Shown one piece after another: positions 43,697 to 53,115 of a stretch of 64,000 nucleotides of DNA. How positions within the stretch are numbered: the stretch's first letter is position 1; each line of letters starts with the position of its first letter. This stretch comes from an uncultured bacterium. Lineage in GTDB: Bacteria; Planctomycetota; JAJSAM01; JAJVHW01. The stretch lies in contig CALKVK010000029.1 of the NCBI GenBank assembly GCA_937996235.1, positions 124,001 to 188,000 on the forward strand, written 5' to 3'. The position numbers and the translations under genes were made by a program. The notes under the pieces are model-generated. The model was not told where the DNA came from. It did not search any database and saw nothing but the letters and a program-made list of their open reading frames with translations.

Positions 43697-45994
43697 TCAG
43701 ACCTCGACGTCGAGGGAGAGGGCCGCGCTGACGAGCACGGTGGTCGGCAGCCGCACCAGAAGGTCGTTGTAGCGCGCGAGATCGGTGCGCGCGCCCTCGG
43801 CGATCCCGCCGACGCCGAGGAACACGAGGTGCGCGGAGCCCGACTCCTCGGCGATGACGTCGAACGGCGCGCCCTTGCTGTGCACGATCGTCACGCGCGC
43901 CTCGATGCGGCTCGACTCGACGAGGCGCACCATCTCGCGCTCCGACGCCTCCATCTCGGCGACCTCGCGCACGATGCGCAGCAGCCGGATGCGGCAGCCG
44001 CGCCAGTCGCGCGTCTCGCGCACGAGGTGCGCGAGGAGCAGCGCGAGGGAGCCGTTGTCGCGGCCGCGCCACCAGATGTCGATGCGCCGGTCGCGTGCGG
44101 CGACGTCGGCCGCGACGTCCACGGCGAAGGGGCTGGTGCTCGAGGCGGGGTGCAGGAGCACGACGTTGTAGTGCAGCGCGAAGGCGTCGCGCAGCACGTC
44201 GAGGTAGTCCGTCTCGAGGTCGCACGACCAGTAGAGGAGCAGCGTGTTCGGCCGCAGCCCGCCGATGCCGTGGATCTGGCACAGCGCGCGGATGCCCTCG
44301 ACGTACGACGGAGCGACGGGCACCTCGTAGAAGAACGGCTCGCCGCCCACGCGCGCGAAGCGCTCGAGCTGCGCGATCTGGCTCTTGCGCTCCTCCGCGA
44401 GGTCCTGCAGGCGCCCGACGAGCACGACCGCCATCGTGAGGATGCCCTGCGACGAGCCGACCGAACGCGCGAACTGCGCGAGCGGGCGCGCGTCGTCGCC
44501 GGGCCGCGTCACCGCGAGCACGACCGGGCGCCAGTTGCGCGCGTCGGGCGGCCGCTCGCCGAGCTTCTGGAGGTAGTCCTTGATGCGCTGGACGTAGTAG
44601 CCCCGGCGCGCGTCGGTGGCGTCGGTCTCGAGGCTGCGGCGCGCGAGGTAGAGGCGGATCAGCAGCAGCACGCACACGGCGACGAACGTCGCGAGCGAGT
44701 CGATCGCGAACATCACCGCGACGCACACGACCGCGCCGACGAGCGCCGTGCGCCAGCCGGAGAAGCGGAAGCGCGGCCGGAAGCTCGGGTTGCGCGAGAA
44801 GCCCTCGACGAACGTCGCGTAGTTCAGGGCGGCGTACGAGAGCAGGAAGAACATCGTCACGACCTGCGCCAGCGCGTTCAGGTCGCCGGCCCAGATGCAC
44901 GTCAGCGCGATGAGCAGCGTGAGCGTGATCGCGCGTCGCGGCTCGCCGTGGGGCCGGTCGGCCTGCGCGAAGAAGCCCGCGCCCGGGAACAGCGCGTCCG
45001 AGCTCATCGCGCGCAGGATGCGCGGCGCGCCCATGAAGCTCGCGAGGGCCGACGACAGGGTGGCGGCGAACACGCCGATGTCCACGAGGGGCGCGACCAC
45101 GGCCACGCGCTTCAGCGAGAGCGCACCCGGGTCCTCGAGCAGGTGGACGCGGTCCGACGTCCCGGCCAGGAAGACCGGGAGCGCGAGGTAGACCACGAGC
45201 GAGACGCCGACGGCGAGGAACGTGCCCGTCGGCAGGCTCTTCGCCGGGTCCTTGAGGTCGCCCGACATCGAGACGCCCTGCGTGAACCCGGTGATCGCGG
45301 GGAAGAACACGGCGAACACGGTCCAGAAGGGCACGCCCCCGTGCGCCGCGCCGAGGTTCTCCGCGATGTCGGCCTGCTGGAAGGCCGTCGTCGCCCCCCA
45401 GAAGAACGAGACGAGCGCCGCCGCGAGCGCGGCCATGATCACGTACTGCAGCTTCGTGGCGATGTCGGCGCCCCGGTAGGCGACGCCGAAGAGCACGACG
45501 CACGTGAGCGTCGCGACGAGCTTGAAGACGGTCGGCGGGGCGAGTGCGACGAGTCCCACGGGAAGCGGCAGGCCGAGCACCTCGGAGGGGATCGCGAGCG
45601 AGCCGAGCGCCTGACCGAGCGCCTCCACGAAGCCGACCACGTAGAAGCCCACCGAGACGGACTGTGCGACGTAGAGGACCGCGCCGATCGCCCCGCCGAA
45701 CTCCAGGCCGAGGGTGCGCGAGATGAGGTAGTAGTCGCCGCCGCCGCGGACGCGCGTGTTCGTCGCGATGACGGCGAGCGAGAGGCTGGTCAGGACGCTG
45801 ACCGAGTTCGCGATCAGCACGATGAGGATCGTGCGCTCGAGTCCCGCGTTGCCGGTGACCCAGCCGAAGCGCAGGAACATGATCACGCCGAGGATCGTGA
45901 GCACGCTCGGCGTGAAGACGCCGCCGAAGGTGCCCAGCGTGCCGCCGCGCTCCGCCGGCGCTTCGGTGTCGGTCGCGGCGTCGGAGGCGGTCAT
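43697..45994 (-). CDS. SLC12-type cation-chloride cotransporter family permease
   Basis: 765 residues. About twelve helices occupy residues 25-480. The start MFLRFGWVTGNAGL, then GGGDYYLISRTLGLEFGGAIG and YVVGFVEALGQALG, are the hallmarks of the Na-K-Cl/K-Cl cotransporter branch of the APC superfamily. The last 280 residues are a soluble cytoplasmic domain (RPVVLAVTRPGDD, ALHYNVVLLHPASS) like the regulatory tail of SLC12 proteins. It probably moves K+ and/or Cl-, but bacterial members are poorly studied and amino-acid transport is possible. Confidence 0.88.
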   Translation of the reverse strand: MTASDAATDTEAPAERGGTLGTFGGVFTPSVLTILGVIMFLRFGWVTGNAGLERTILIVLIANSVSVLTSLSLAVIATNTRVRGGGDYYLISRTLGLEFGGAIGAVLYVAQSVSVGFYVVGFVEALGQALGSLAIPSEVLGLPLPVGLVALAPPTVFKLVATLTCVVLFGVAYRGADIATKLQYVIMAALAAALVSFFWGATTAFQQADIAENLGAAHGGVPFWTVFAVFFPAITGFTQGVSMSGDLKDPAKSLPTGTFLAVGVSLVVYLALPVFLAGTSDRVHLLEDPGALSLKRVAVVAPLVDIGVFAATLSSALASFMGAPRILRAMSSDALFPGAGFFAQADRPHGEPRRAITLTLLIALTCIWAGDLNALAQVVTMFFLLSYAALNYATFVEGFSRNPSFRPRFRFSGWRTALVGAVVCVAVMFAIDSLATFVAVCVLLLIRLYLARRSLETDATDARRGYYVQRIKDYLQKLGERPPDARNWRPVVLAVTRPGDDARPLAQFARSVGSSQGILTMAVVLVGRLQDLAEERKSQIAQLERFARVGGEPFFYEVPVAPSYVEGIRALCQIHGIGGLRPNTLLLYWSCDLETDYLDVLRDAFALHYNVVLLHPASSTSPFAVDVAADVAARDRRIDIWWRGRDNGSLALLLAHLVRETRDWRGCRIRLLRIVREVAEMEASEREMVRLVESSRIEARVTIVHSKGAPFDVIAEESGSAHLVFLGVGGIAEGARTDLARYNDLLVRLPTTVLVSAALSLDVEV

Positions 45995-46037
45995 GCGGCG
46001 CTCTGGGGGCGGAGTCGCGGCACGGTGTCGTGGCGCC

Positions 46038-46892
46038 TCAGAACGGCAGGTCCACCTGCTCGCCCGAGCCTGCCTCGCGCTCGCGCTGGTACGCGCTCCC
46101 CGCCTCGCATATCGGCAGGAAGTCGCACCACCCGCAGAGGGGGTTCGGCGTCGGCTCGAACGTCTCGCTCTCGGTGGCGGAGAGGATGCGGCCGCAGACC
46201 TCGTTCAGGCGCTCCTCGGTGCGCGCCAGGATGCGCTCGTCCGGCGCGTAGCCGACCTCGAGCTCGTCGTTCAGGTACAGGTAGCTGCAGCGCGCGACCT
46301 CGCCGCGGAACTTGCGCGTGACGAGCAGCGCGTACGCCGCGAGCTGCAGGTCCTCGTCGGCGATGCGCGCGCGGTCGCGCTCGGACGGCGGCTTGCCGGT
46401 CTTGTAGTCGATGACGACGAGCCGCCCGTCCTCGAGCCGGTCGATGCGGTCGATCTTGCCGCCGAGCGTCACGTGCTCCGTCAGGCGCATCTCGTGGAAC
46501 TGCTCGGCGGTCAGCGGGACCACGCTCGTGTCCTGCGTCTGGAAGAAGCGGTAGAGGATGTTCAGGCCCTTCTGGCCCCAGGCCTTCTCGGCCTCGCGGT
46601 CCTCGCCGAACGCCTCCTCGCGCGCCTGCTTCTGCTTCCAGGCGTTGCGCCGGAACGCGCCGCGCCCCGCCCACGCGTCGCGCAGCAGCGCGCAGAGCTT
46701 CTCGTACGTGCGCTCGCCGAGGGGCGTCGTCGCGAGGTCGAAGAACGCCTGCAGTGCGTCGTGCACGGCGTTGCCGAGCACGAGGTGCGGGCTCGACTTC
46801 ATGTACTTGCGGCGCAGGTCGGGGTCGCGCGAGTACTGGTACTTGCGCGGGCAGTTCAGGTACGTCTCGATCTGCGTCGGGAAGATCTTCAT
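46038..46892 (-). CDS. RecB/Cas4-like PD-(D/E)XK nuclease with Fe-S cluster
   Basis: 284 residues from the ATG beginning MKIFPTQIETYLNCPRKY. The nuclease core is complete: NAVHDALQAFF (motif H), LGGKIDRIDR (motif D) and VVIDYKTGKPP (DxK). Cys14 together with the C-terminal CGWCDFLPIC supplies four cysteines for a 4Fe-4S cluster, as in AddB and Cas4. No cas or helicase gene is nearby, so a stand-alone repair nuclease is the simplest view. It is divergent from the decarboxylase gene, with a TACGAT hexamer nine bases before the ATG. Confidence 0.9.
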   Translation of the reverse strand: MKIFPTQIETYLNCPRKYQYSRDPDLRRKYMKSSPHLVLGNAVHDALQAFFDLATTPLGERTYEKLCALLRDAWAGRGAFRRNAWKQKQAREEAFGEDREAEKAWGQKGLNILYRFFQTQDTSVVPLTAEQFHEMRLTEHVTLGGKIDRIDRLEDGRLVVIDYKTGKPPSERDRARIADEDLQLAAYALLVTRKFRGEVARCSYLYLNDELEVGYAPDERILARTEERLNEVCGRILSATESETFEPTPNPLCGWCDFLPICEAGSAYQREREAGSGEQVDLPF

Positions 46893-46901
46893 CGCGGGCC
46901 G

Positions 46902-46907
46902 ATCGTA
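46902..46907 (-). promoter_or_regulatory. -10-like TACGAT before RecB-like gene (leaderless)
   Basis: Nine bases before the ATG on the minus strand, without a ribosome-binding site. The same TACGAT-N9-ATG arrangement precedes the gene at 48419. Confidence 0.4.
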
Positions 46908-46956
46908 CCGCGCGGGCGGTCCGGACGCGCCCGCCGTGTCGGTGCCGCCGGCCGGG

Positions 46957-46962
46957 TAGCCT
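46957..46962 (+). promoter_or_regulatory. -10-like TAGCCT before decarboxylase gene (leaderless)
   Basis: GTAGCCTC six bases before the ATG with no ribosome-binding site; the same octamer occurs before the genes at 21336 and 53376. Confidence 0.4.
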
Positions 46963-46968
46963 CCGTCC

Positions 46969-48399
46969 ATGCAGGAAGGCTCCGTCGAGGGGGTGCGCGC
47001 GTTCGCGGAGCGCGTCGCGCGCGAGGTCGCCGCGCTCCCGGTCGCGCGCCGCAGCCGTGCAGGCGCCCTGCGGGCGGAGCTCGACGGCCACTCCTTCGCG
47101 GCGCCGCGGGCCGCTGCGGACGTGCTCGCGGACGTCGAGGCGCTGCTCCGCCGCCACGCCGTGCACGTCACCCACCCGCGCTACTTCGGGCTCTTCAACC
47201 CGAGCGTGCCGCCGACCGCCGTCGCCGCCGCCGCCCTCTGCGCGGCGTACAACGTGCAGGAGGCCGTGTGGGCCCACGCCCCGGGCGCCGTCGAGATGGA
47301 GCGCCGCGTGCTGCGCTTCCTCGCGGGGCGCATCGGCTGGGACGCCGACGCCTCGGACGCGCACTTCACGTCGGGCGGGCAGGAGTCCAACCTGACGGCC
47401 GTCGTCGTGGCGCTGGTCCAGGCGTTCCCGGACGTGCGCGAGCACGGCGTGCGCGCGCTGCCGTCGCAGCCCGTGCTGTACGCGTCGGACGAGGCGCACG
47501 ACTCGCTCGTGCGGGCGGCGCAGGTGACGGGACTCGGGCGCGCCGCAGTCCGCCGCGTCGCGCTGGACGCCGCGCGGCGTCTCGACGTCGCGGTACTTCG
47601 CGAGTTGGTCACGGCGGACCGCGCCGCGGGACGCGCGCCGTTCCTGGTCGTCGGCACGCTCGGGACGACCGCGGCCGGCGCGATCGACCCGCTGCCCGAG
47701 ATCGCCGACCTCTGTGCCGGCGAGGGGCTCTGGTTCCACTGCGACGCGGCCTGGGGCGGCGGCGTCCTGCTCTCCGATCGACTCGCGCCGCTCGCGCGCG
47801 GGGTCGAGCGCGCCGACTCCGTGACGTGGGACGCCCACAAGTGGCTCTCCATGCCGATGGGCTCGGGCATGTGGTTCTGCCGTCGGCGCGAGGCGGTCGC
47901 CGCCGCGTTCGAGCTGCACTCGGCGTACATGCCGCGGGGCGGGGCGACGGACGACCCGCACGCGCGCTCGCTGCAGTGGTCGCGGCGCGCGATCGGCGTC
48001 CCGCTCTTCGCCGTCCTCGACGAGTTGGGCGCCGCCGGGCTGGCGGCTCTGGTGGAGCACCAGACCGAGCTCGGCAGGCGCCTGCGCGAACTCCTTGCGG
48101 CAGCGGGCTTCGCGCTCCTGAACTCGACGCCGCTCCCGCTCGTCTGCTTCAGTCACCCCCGGATCGCCTCGGGCGAGGTCGCCGCGGGGGCGGTCGCGCG
48201 CCGGGTCGTCGCATCCGGCCGGGCCTGGCTCTCGGCGGTCCGCCTCGGCGCGAGCGGGACGGCGCTCCGCGCGTGCGTGACTTCCTACCGCACGGGGGAC
48301 GATGATCTCCGCGCGCTGGTGGACGCCGCACGCGCGGCGGTCGAGGCCGAAGCGGCCCGAAAGGGACCGGGAAAGGAATCGTCCAGCTCGAAAGAATGA
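46969..48399 (+). CDS. PLP-dependent group II decarboxylase
   Basis: 476 residues, the usual size. Motifs in order: THPRYFGLFNPSV at 68-80, FTSGGQESNLTA at 133-144, VGTLGTTAAGAIDP at 228-241, HCDAAWGGGVLL at 257-268 with the Asp that binds the pyridine nitrogen, and DAHKWLSMPMGSGM with the PLP lysine K291. The family decarboxylates aromatic amino acids, glutamate, diaminobutyrate or histidine; the substrate is not decided by sequence. The next gene follows after 19 bases but has its own -10-like box. Confidence 0.93.
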   Translation: MQEGSVEGVRAFAERVAREVAALPVARRSRAGALRAELDGHSFAAPRAAADVLADVEALLRRHAVHVTHPRYFGLFNPSVPPTAVAAAALCAAYNVQEAVWAHAPGAVEMERRVLRFLAGRIGWDADASDAHFTSGGQESNLTAVVVALVQAFPDVREHGVRALPSQPVLYASDEAHDSLVRAAQVTGLGRAAVRRVALDAARRLDVAVLRELVTADRAAGRAPFLVVGTLGTTAAGAIDPLPEIADLCAGEGLWFHCDAAWGGGVLLSDRLAPLARGVERADSVTWDAHKWLSMPMGSGMWFCRRREAVAAAFELHSAYMPRGGATDDPHARSLQWSRRAIGVPLFAVLDELGAAGLAALVEHQTELGRRLRELLAAAGFALLNSTPLPLVCFSHPRIASGEVAAGAVARRVVASGRAWLSAVRLGASGTALRACVTSYRTGDDDLRALVDAARAAVEAEAARKGPGKESSSSKE

Positions 48400-48403
48400 C
48401 ATT

Positions 48404-48409
48404 TACGAT
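48404..48409 (+). promoter_or_regulatory. -10-like TACGAT before kinase-fold gene (leaderless)
   Basis: TACGAT nine bases before the ATG, in a locally AT-rich patch (48385-48410). No ribosome-binding site is present. Confidence 0.42.
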
Positions 48410-48418
48410 AGGTGCCGC

Positions 48419-49270
48419 ATGCCGGAAGCGCGGCACCCCTCCCCGAGCGACTCTGCGCCGTCTGCGCGCGCGGCGCGCCTCCTGCGCCGCCACGCTCCGG
48501 ACTACGCCGCGCGCACCGACGACGCCCGCGTGCTCGGTGACTCCGGTCGCGAACGCAACGTGCTGGTCGTGTTCAGCGTCGACGGCGAGACGTACGTGCT
48601 GAAGCGCTTCGGCACGCGGCCCGGCGACGCGGTGCGCACGCTGCTCCGCCCGATCTCGCGTCACGTGGCGCGGGCGTTCGTCTTGTGGGGAGTCGCGCGC
48701 GAGCGCGCGGCCAACGAGTACGCCACGATCCGCCGCTTCCGCGAGGCCGGGCACGCGACGTTCGACCTCGTCGCGCAGACGTCGCCCGTCGCCCTCCTCT
48801 ACCGCCACCACCCCGGGCGGCACCTGCGCGCCGCGTTGCGCGACGCGCCGGAGACGCTGCGTCCAGCGCTCGTCCACCGTTTCGCGAGCGACGTGGGCCG
48901 CCGCCAGGCACAGGCCCTCGCCGACGGCGACCGGTCGCTCGTTCACGGCCACCCGCGCGTCCAGCATGCGTACCTGACAGCGGACGACGAGCTCCTGCAC
49001 TTCGACTTCGAGGCGATCCCGAACGACGCCCTGCCCCTCGAGACGCTGCTCGCGTACGAGGCGGACCGCCTGCTCGGGAGTCTCGCGCGCTTCGCGCAGA
49101 CGGCGACGCGGGAGTGTCTCGACGCGGCCGCCGACGGCCTCGGCGCCGCGGCGATGGCGCGGTGGCGCGGACTCCCGCGCCGCGCGAGCGTGTTCGCCGG
49201 CAACCGCCCGCTCCTCGGCCGCATGGCCGCCGACCGCCTGCTCACGGGCGAGTCGCTGGTCGTCGCGTAG
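48419..49270 (+). CDS. Atypical small-molecule or lipid kinase-fold protein (Kdo/RIO-like)
   Basis: 283 residues. A kinase N-lobe signature VFSVDGETYVLKRFG (Lys about residue 60) precedes NEYATIRRFREAGHATFDLV, where Glu may pair with that Lys. Late in the fold, SLVHGHPRVQHAYLTADDELLHFDFEAIP provides the HGHPxxxH and DFE elements of Kdo-kinase/RIO-type proteins. It may phosphorylate a lipid or sugar. The terminal TAG codon shares its last two bases with a 201-bp palindromic element, so the insertion may have set the stop and altered the original C-terminus. Confidence 0.75.
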   Translation: MPEARHPSPSDSAPSARAARLLRRHAPDYAARTDDARVLGDSGRERNVLVVFSVDGETYVLKRFGTRPGDAVRTLLRPISRHVARAFVLWGVARERAANEYATIRRFREAGHATFDLVAQTSPVALLYRHHPGRHLRAALRDAPETLRPALVHRFASDVGRRQAQALADGDRSLVHGHPRVQHAYLTADDELLHFDFEAIPNDALPLETLLAYEADRLLGSLARFAQTATRECLDAAADGLGAAAMARWRGLPRRASVFAGNRPLLGRMAADRLLTGESLVVA

Positions 49271-49469
49271 GAGCCTGTCCGAGAAACCCGTCGAGGATCG
49301 GCTTCGTCCAGGTGCGCCGGGCGTCGTGCCGCGCAGGCGAAGCCGCTGCCGAAGCATCATCGAGCCTGCGCGGTGCGGCCAACGGCGTGCCTGGGCGGAG
49401 CAGCCGCTGCGGAACCGCGTGCGACGTGGCTCGCTCCCCGGTTCCGACGGGTCTCTCGGACAGGCTCCT
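49269..49469. mobile_element. 201-bp MITE-like palindromic element
   Basis: The ends 49269-49293 and 49445-49469 are 25-bp terminal inverted repeats with one mismatch, starting AGGAGCCTGTCCGAGA. Inner segments also pair (CCGCGCAGGC with GCCTGCGCGG), so much of the element could fold as one long hairpin. No open frame of transposase type is inside. No clear target-site duplication is seen. It separates the kinase-fold gene from the propeller gene that starts 38 bases later. Confidence 0.75.
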
Positions 49470-49507
49470 GACGGGAACCAGCGCGCTCCGGCGGCGTCCC
49501 AAGGCGG

Positions 49508-51850
49508 ATGCCCGCGCGCCCGACACCTCTCGCTCTCGCCGCAGCTCTCGCCCTGCTGACCTGCCCGACCGCGCTCCACGCCCAGGAGCCGCCGGACGCG
49601 CTCGCACGGGCCGAGACCCTGCTCGCCGCGGGGCGCCCCGACGCGGCGCTGCGCGAGATCCGCGCGGCGCTCGACGCGTGCCCCGAAGGCGAGCGGCTCG
49701 CGCTCTGGTCGCTGCCGTTCGGCGACGTCACGGTGCGCGCGGCGTTCGGGGCCGCGGACCGCATCCACCTGCTCGTCGACGTGCCGCGCGGCGGCGCCAG
49801 CGCGCTGCTGCCGGACGCGCCCGCGGAGCGCGTCGGCGACGACGGTGCGCTCTACGACTTCGACACGCTCGTCGCGTGCGTGGACGCGCGCACGGGGCGC
49901 GTCGCGTGGACGCGGCGCATCGGCGGCGGCCCCGACGCGGCCGTGGCGCCCGACGGGCGCTTTGTCTTCTGGCGCGACCGCGTCGTCGTGCTCGACGCCG
50001 CCCGCGGCGACGTGCTCATCGACCACGCACTCGGGGAGCGGATCGACGGCGTGCTGCTCGACGACGTCCCGCTCGTCGCCACGCGCCGCGCGCTGCCGGA
50101 GGGCCCGGCGCGGCTCTACTCGTGCGCGACGCGCGGCGTCGTGCCGACCGAAGTCGAGCGCCTCGCCGGTCTCTCCGCGGACGAGACGCGCCTCGTGCGC
50201 GTCGAGCCGCGGCTCGCGTCACCGGGCGGCCGCGTGCGAGTCGAGCTGAGCGATCTCCGCAGGGACGGAGCGGCGCCCGCCGTCCACACGCGCGACGGCG
50301 CCGCGTTCGCGCACGCGGTGTGGACCGGCAACGACGTCGTGGTGGCGCTCGGCGGACGCGACGCGCTCGCGGAGGTCGTGCGCCTGCGCGGCGCCGACGC
50401 GACACCGCTCTGGCGCGCGGAGCTCGTGCGCGGCGTCGCCTGGCCGGGCTTCGACACGCTGCGCGGCAACGGAACGACGCGCGACACCTGGGACGCGCTG
50501 CAGGTCGTGCCCGAGGGCGCGCTCGTCGTCGCGGGCGACGGCGTGGTGCACCTGTTCGACCTCGGTGACGGACACGAGCGCGGACGCGTCGGCGGTCCGG
50601 CGATCCACCTCGCGGGTCCGCTCGTCGTCGATGCGAGCGTCGTCCTGCTCGGCGACCGCGGGCTGCGCGCCGTGCCCCTCGCGCGCCTCGTGCACGACGC
50701 CGTGCCGCGCGAGGCGCGGCTGCGTGCGCTCGAACTGCGTGCGCTCACTGCGCTCGGGCGCCGCGACGACGCACGCGAGGCTGTGCGACGTCTCACGACC
50801 GACGAGCCGTTCCTGACCGACGCCTGGACGCTGCGCGCCGAACTCGAGGACGGCGCGGACGCGCTCGCGGCGCGCTGCCACGTGATGGCGCTCACCGGCG
50901 ACGAGGAGGACGCGCACCTGCGCGCGACGCACCGCCTCGTGCGCCGCATCCCGCTCGACGGCGACGTCACGTCGCCCCTGGTGCTCTCGGACGGGCTCGT
51001 CGTCGCCGCGTCACGTGCGGGACGTGTCGTCCGGATCGATCCGTTCTCGCTGCGCACGGTCGAGAGGCGCTCGCTCGGGGTCGGCATCGTGGACGCCGCA
51101 CTCGAGCAGCGTCTGCTGCTCACCGACGACGACTTCCGCACGCGCCCGGCCGCCGTCGATGACGCCGCTGCGCCCGCGGCGTGGACCGCGGTCAGCGGGT
51201 ACGACGGTCCCGTCGTGCGCGACGGACCGCGCCTCGTGCGCCCGCTCGCCGGCGGCGCGCTGCGTGTCCTCGAAGGCGGCGGCGTCCGCGAGCTCGCCTG
51301 CCCGCTCGGCCCCGACGCCATCGGCCGCTGGAGCATCCACCGCGGTGATGCGTCGATCGCGGGCGCGCGCGACGTCGGGTTCGGCGACGGCGGCCTCTAC
51401 GCGCTCGACGACGCGCTGCGCCCCGTGCGGCGCCTGCTCGACCTGCGCGAGGAGCACGCGGGCGGACGCGTCGAGCTGTTCGCGGCGACACGCTCGCACG
51501 TCGCGCTCGTCGTGCGGAGCGGCGCCGCGACGACGCTGGAGTTGCGCGATGCGCAGACGCTCGCGGTACTCCGGCGCGTGCCGGACGTGCGCATCGACGG
51601 CGCCCCGCCCCGCGCCGGACAGCTCGTCGCGCGCCCCGACGGCCTCGGGTTCGTGCTCGCGGGCGACGAGGTCGTGCTGCTGCCGCTCGAGCCGGACGCG
51701 CCGCCGGTCCGCTTCGACTTCGGCCCGGCGCCCGGCGCCGCCGTGCCCGTCGTCCACTACCTGCACGTGCCGTTCTTCGGCGCGCCGCTGCTCGCCGCCG
51801 GCCGTGCGTTCGTGCCCGCCCGCGACGGCGCCGTCTACGTCTTCGAGTAG
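49508..51850 (+). CDS. Secreted PQQ-type beta-propeller protein
   Basis: 780 residues with AAGG near the start and a signal peptide (LALAAALALLTCPTALHAQ). A short TPR-like pair (ALARAETLLAAGRPDAALREIRAAL reduced to one helical hairpin) leads into propeller blades of PQQ/quinoprotein type (TLVACVDARTGRVAWTRRIGG, VVVLDAARGDVLIDH, FDLGDGHERGRVGG). No quinone-binding or catalytic residues are evident, so a structural or binding role is likely. Its 3' end overlaps the convergent glycosyltransferase gene by 16 bp. Confidence 0.82.
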   Translation: MPARPTPLALAAALALLTCPTALHAQEPPDALARAETLLAAGRPDAALREIRAALDACPEGERLALWSLPFGDVTVRAAFGAADRIHLLVDVPRGGASALLPDAPAERVGDDGALYDFDTLVACVDARTGRVAWTRRIGGGPDAAVAPDGRFVFWRDRVVVLDAARGDVLIDHALGERIDGVLLDDVPLVATRRALPEGPARLYSCATRGVVPTEVERLAGLSADETRLVRVEPRLASPGGRVRVELSDLRRDGAAPAVHTRDGAAFAHAVWTGNDVVVALGGRDALAEVVRLRGADATPLWRAELVRGVAWPGFDTLRGNGTTRDTWDALQVVPEGALVVAGDGVVHLFDLGDGHERGRVGGPAIHLAGPLVVDASVVLLGDRGLRAVPLARLVHDAVPREARLRALELRALTALGRRDDAREAVRRLTTDEPFLTDAWTLRAELEDGADALAARCHVMALTGDEEDAHLRATHRLVRRIPLDGDVTSPLVLSDGLVVAASRAGRVVRIDPFSLRTVERRSLGVGIVDAALEQRLLLTDDDFRTRPAAVDDAAAPAAWTAVSGYDGPVVRDGPRLVRPLAGGALRVLEGGGVRELACPLGPDAIGRWSIHRGDASIAGARDVGFGDGGLYALDDALRPVRRLLDLREEHAGGRVELFAATRSHVALVVRSGAATTLELRDAQTLAVLRRVPDVRIDGAPPRAGQLVARPDGLGFVLAGDEVVLLPLEPDAPPVRFDFGPAPGAAVPVVHYLHVPFFGAPLLAAGRAFVPARDGAVYVFE

Positions 51851-53094
51851 GCGGGGAGCGCGCCCTCGACCAGATCCGCCGCCGCCTTCCGCGCGTCGCC
51901 CTCGCGCACGCGCGTTGCGGCGCGGCGGGCGCTCGCGGCGATGTCGGCGTCGGCGAGGAGCGCGCGCAGGGCATCGGTCGCGCGGCGCTCGGTGTAGCGC
52001 GCGAGCGGCAGCACGGTGCCCGCGCCGGCCTCGGCGACGCGCGAGCCGTTGTCGAGCTGGTCGAAGCCCATCGGCACGACGAGCTGCGGCACGCCGGCCG
52101 CGAGGCCCTGCGCCACCGAGCCGATGCCGCCGTGCGAGACGAACGCGGCGGCGCGCGGCAGCACGGCACCGAACGGCGCGTACTGTGCGTGGCGGGCCGC
52201 GTCGTCGGTCAGGCCGCGCACGGCGTCGGCGTTGACGGTGACGAGCAGCGCCCGACGCCCGAGCGCGCGCGCTGCGGCCGCCGACGTACGGAGGAAGGGG
52301 CCCGTGTGGATGTTGGCGGAGCCGAGCGTGAACACGAGCGGCGCGTCGCCGTCTGCGAGCCATGCGTCGAGCGCAGGATCCGGAGCGCGCGTGTCGCCGT
52401 CGTCGAACAGCGGGAACCCGAGGCAGTGCACGTTGCGCGGCCAGTCGGGCTGCGGCGTCCCGAACCACGCGGGGAAGAGAGCGGCGACGGCGTGCGCGTC
52501 GTTCAGCCAGTGCTGGAAGACCCGTCGCACCGGCGCGAGTCCGTGCTGCGCGCGCACGGCGTTCAGCTTCGGGCAGACGATGCCGTCCACCATCACGTCG
52601 GCGAGCCGGTAGGTGAGCCGCTTCCACCACGTGGGCGACGCCGGCGGCATCCACACGCCGAGGAACTGCGGCGGGCGGTGCACGGAGCGGAGGATCGACG
52701 GTGCGAGGTGACCGAGCACGAGCGGCGTGCCGGTGATCTCGGCCGCGCAGTGCGCCGCGAACGCCAGCGTCGATCCGAAGAGCACGGTCTCGCCCGGGCG
52801 GATGCGTTCCAGCAGCGCGGCGAGCGTCGGCTCGAGCAGGTGCTCGACCGTCGAGCCCATCACGACCTTCCCGCCCTTCATCGGGTGCCAGAGGTCGGGG
52901 TTCCGCGTGAGTTCGTCGTAGGCGGACGCGGGTGCGACGGCGTGGAACCCGACGCCGGCGCGCGTCACCGTGTCGCGGAAGTGCTCGTTCGTGAGAAGCA
53001 CGACCTCGTGCCCGCGCGCGACGAGCTCACGCGCGACGCCGACGAACGGGTGGACGTCGCCCGCGCTGCCGACGCACTCGACGAGGACCAGCAT
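51835..53094 (-). CDS. GT1-family glycosyltransferase (UGT/MGT-like)
   Basis: 419 residues. N-terminal Rossmann half: ECVGSAGDVHPFVGVARELVARGHEVVLLTN. C-terminal donor-binding half: VFTLGSANIH near 255, then FVSHGGIGSVAQGLAAGVPQLVVPMGFDQLDNG near 335-365, the classic HGGxGT-like, PxxxDQ signature of GT-B enzymes such as rhamnosyl- and macrolide glycosyltransferases. Acceptors are typically lipids or secondary metabolites; none is indicated here. It overlaps the convergent propeller gene by 16 bp. Confidence 0.92.
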   Translation of the reverse strand: MLVLVECVGSAGDVHPFVGVARELVARGHEVVLLTNEHFRDTVTRAGVGFHAVAPASAYDELTRNPDLWHPMKGGKVVMGSTVEHLLEPTLAALLERIRPGETVLFGSTLAFAAHCAAEITGTPLVLGHLAPSILRSVHRPPQFLGVWMPPASPTWWKRLTYRLADVMVDGIVCPKLNAVRAQHGLAPVRRVFQHWLNDAHAVAALFPAWFGTPQPDWPRNVHCLGFPLFDDGDTRAPDPALDAWLADGDAPLVFTLGSANIHTGPFLRTSAAAARALGRRALLVTVNADAVRGLTDDAARHAQYAPFGAVLPRAAAFVSHGGIGSVAQGLAAGVPQLVVPMGFDQLDNGSRVAEAGAGTVLPLARYTERRATDALRALLADADIAASARRAATRVREGDARKAAADLVEGALPAYSKT

Positions 53095-53115
53095 GCGGAG
53101 CTCCCGGTGCGGGTG

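Noticed and set aside
46038..46892. Cas4 identity for the RecB-like nuclease
   Set aside because: Fe-S cysteines and nuclease motifs fit, but no cas genes or repeats are nearby and the protein is longer than typical Cas4.
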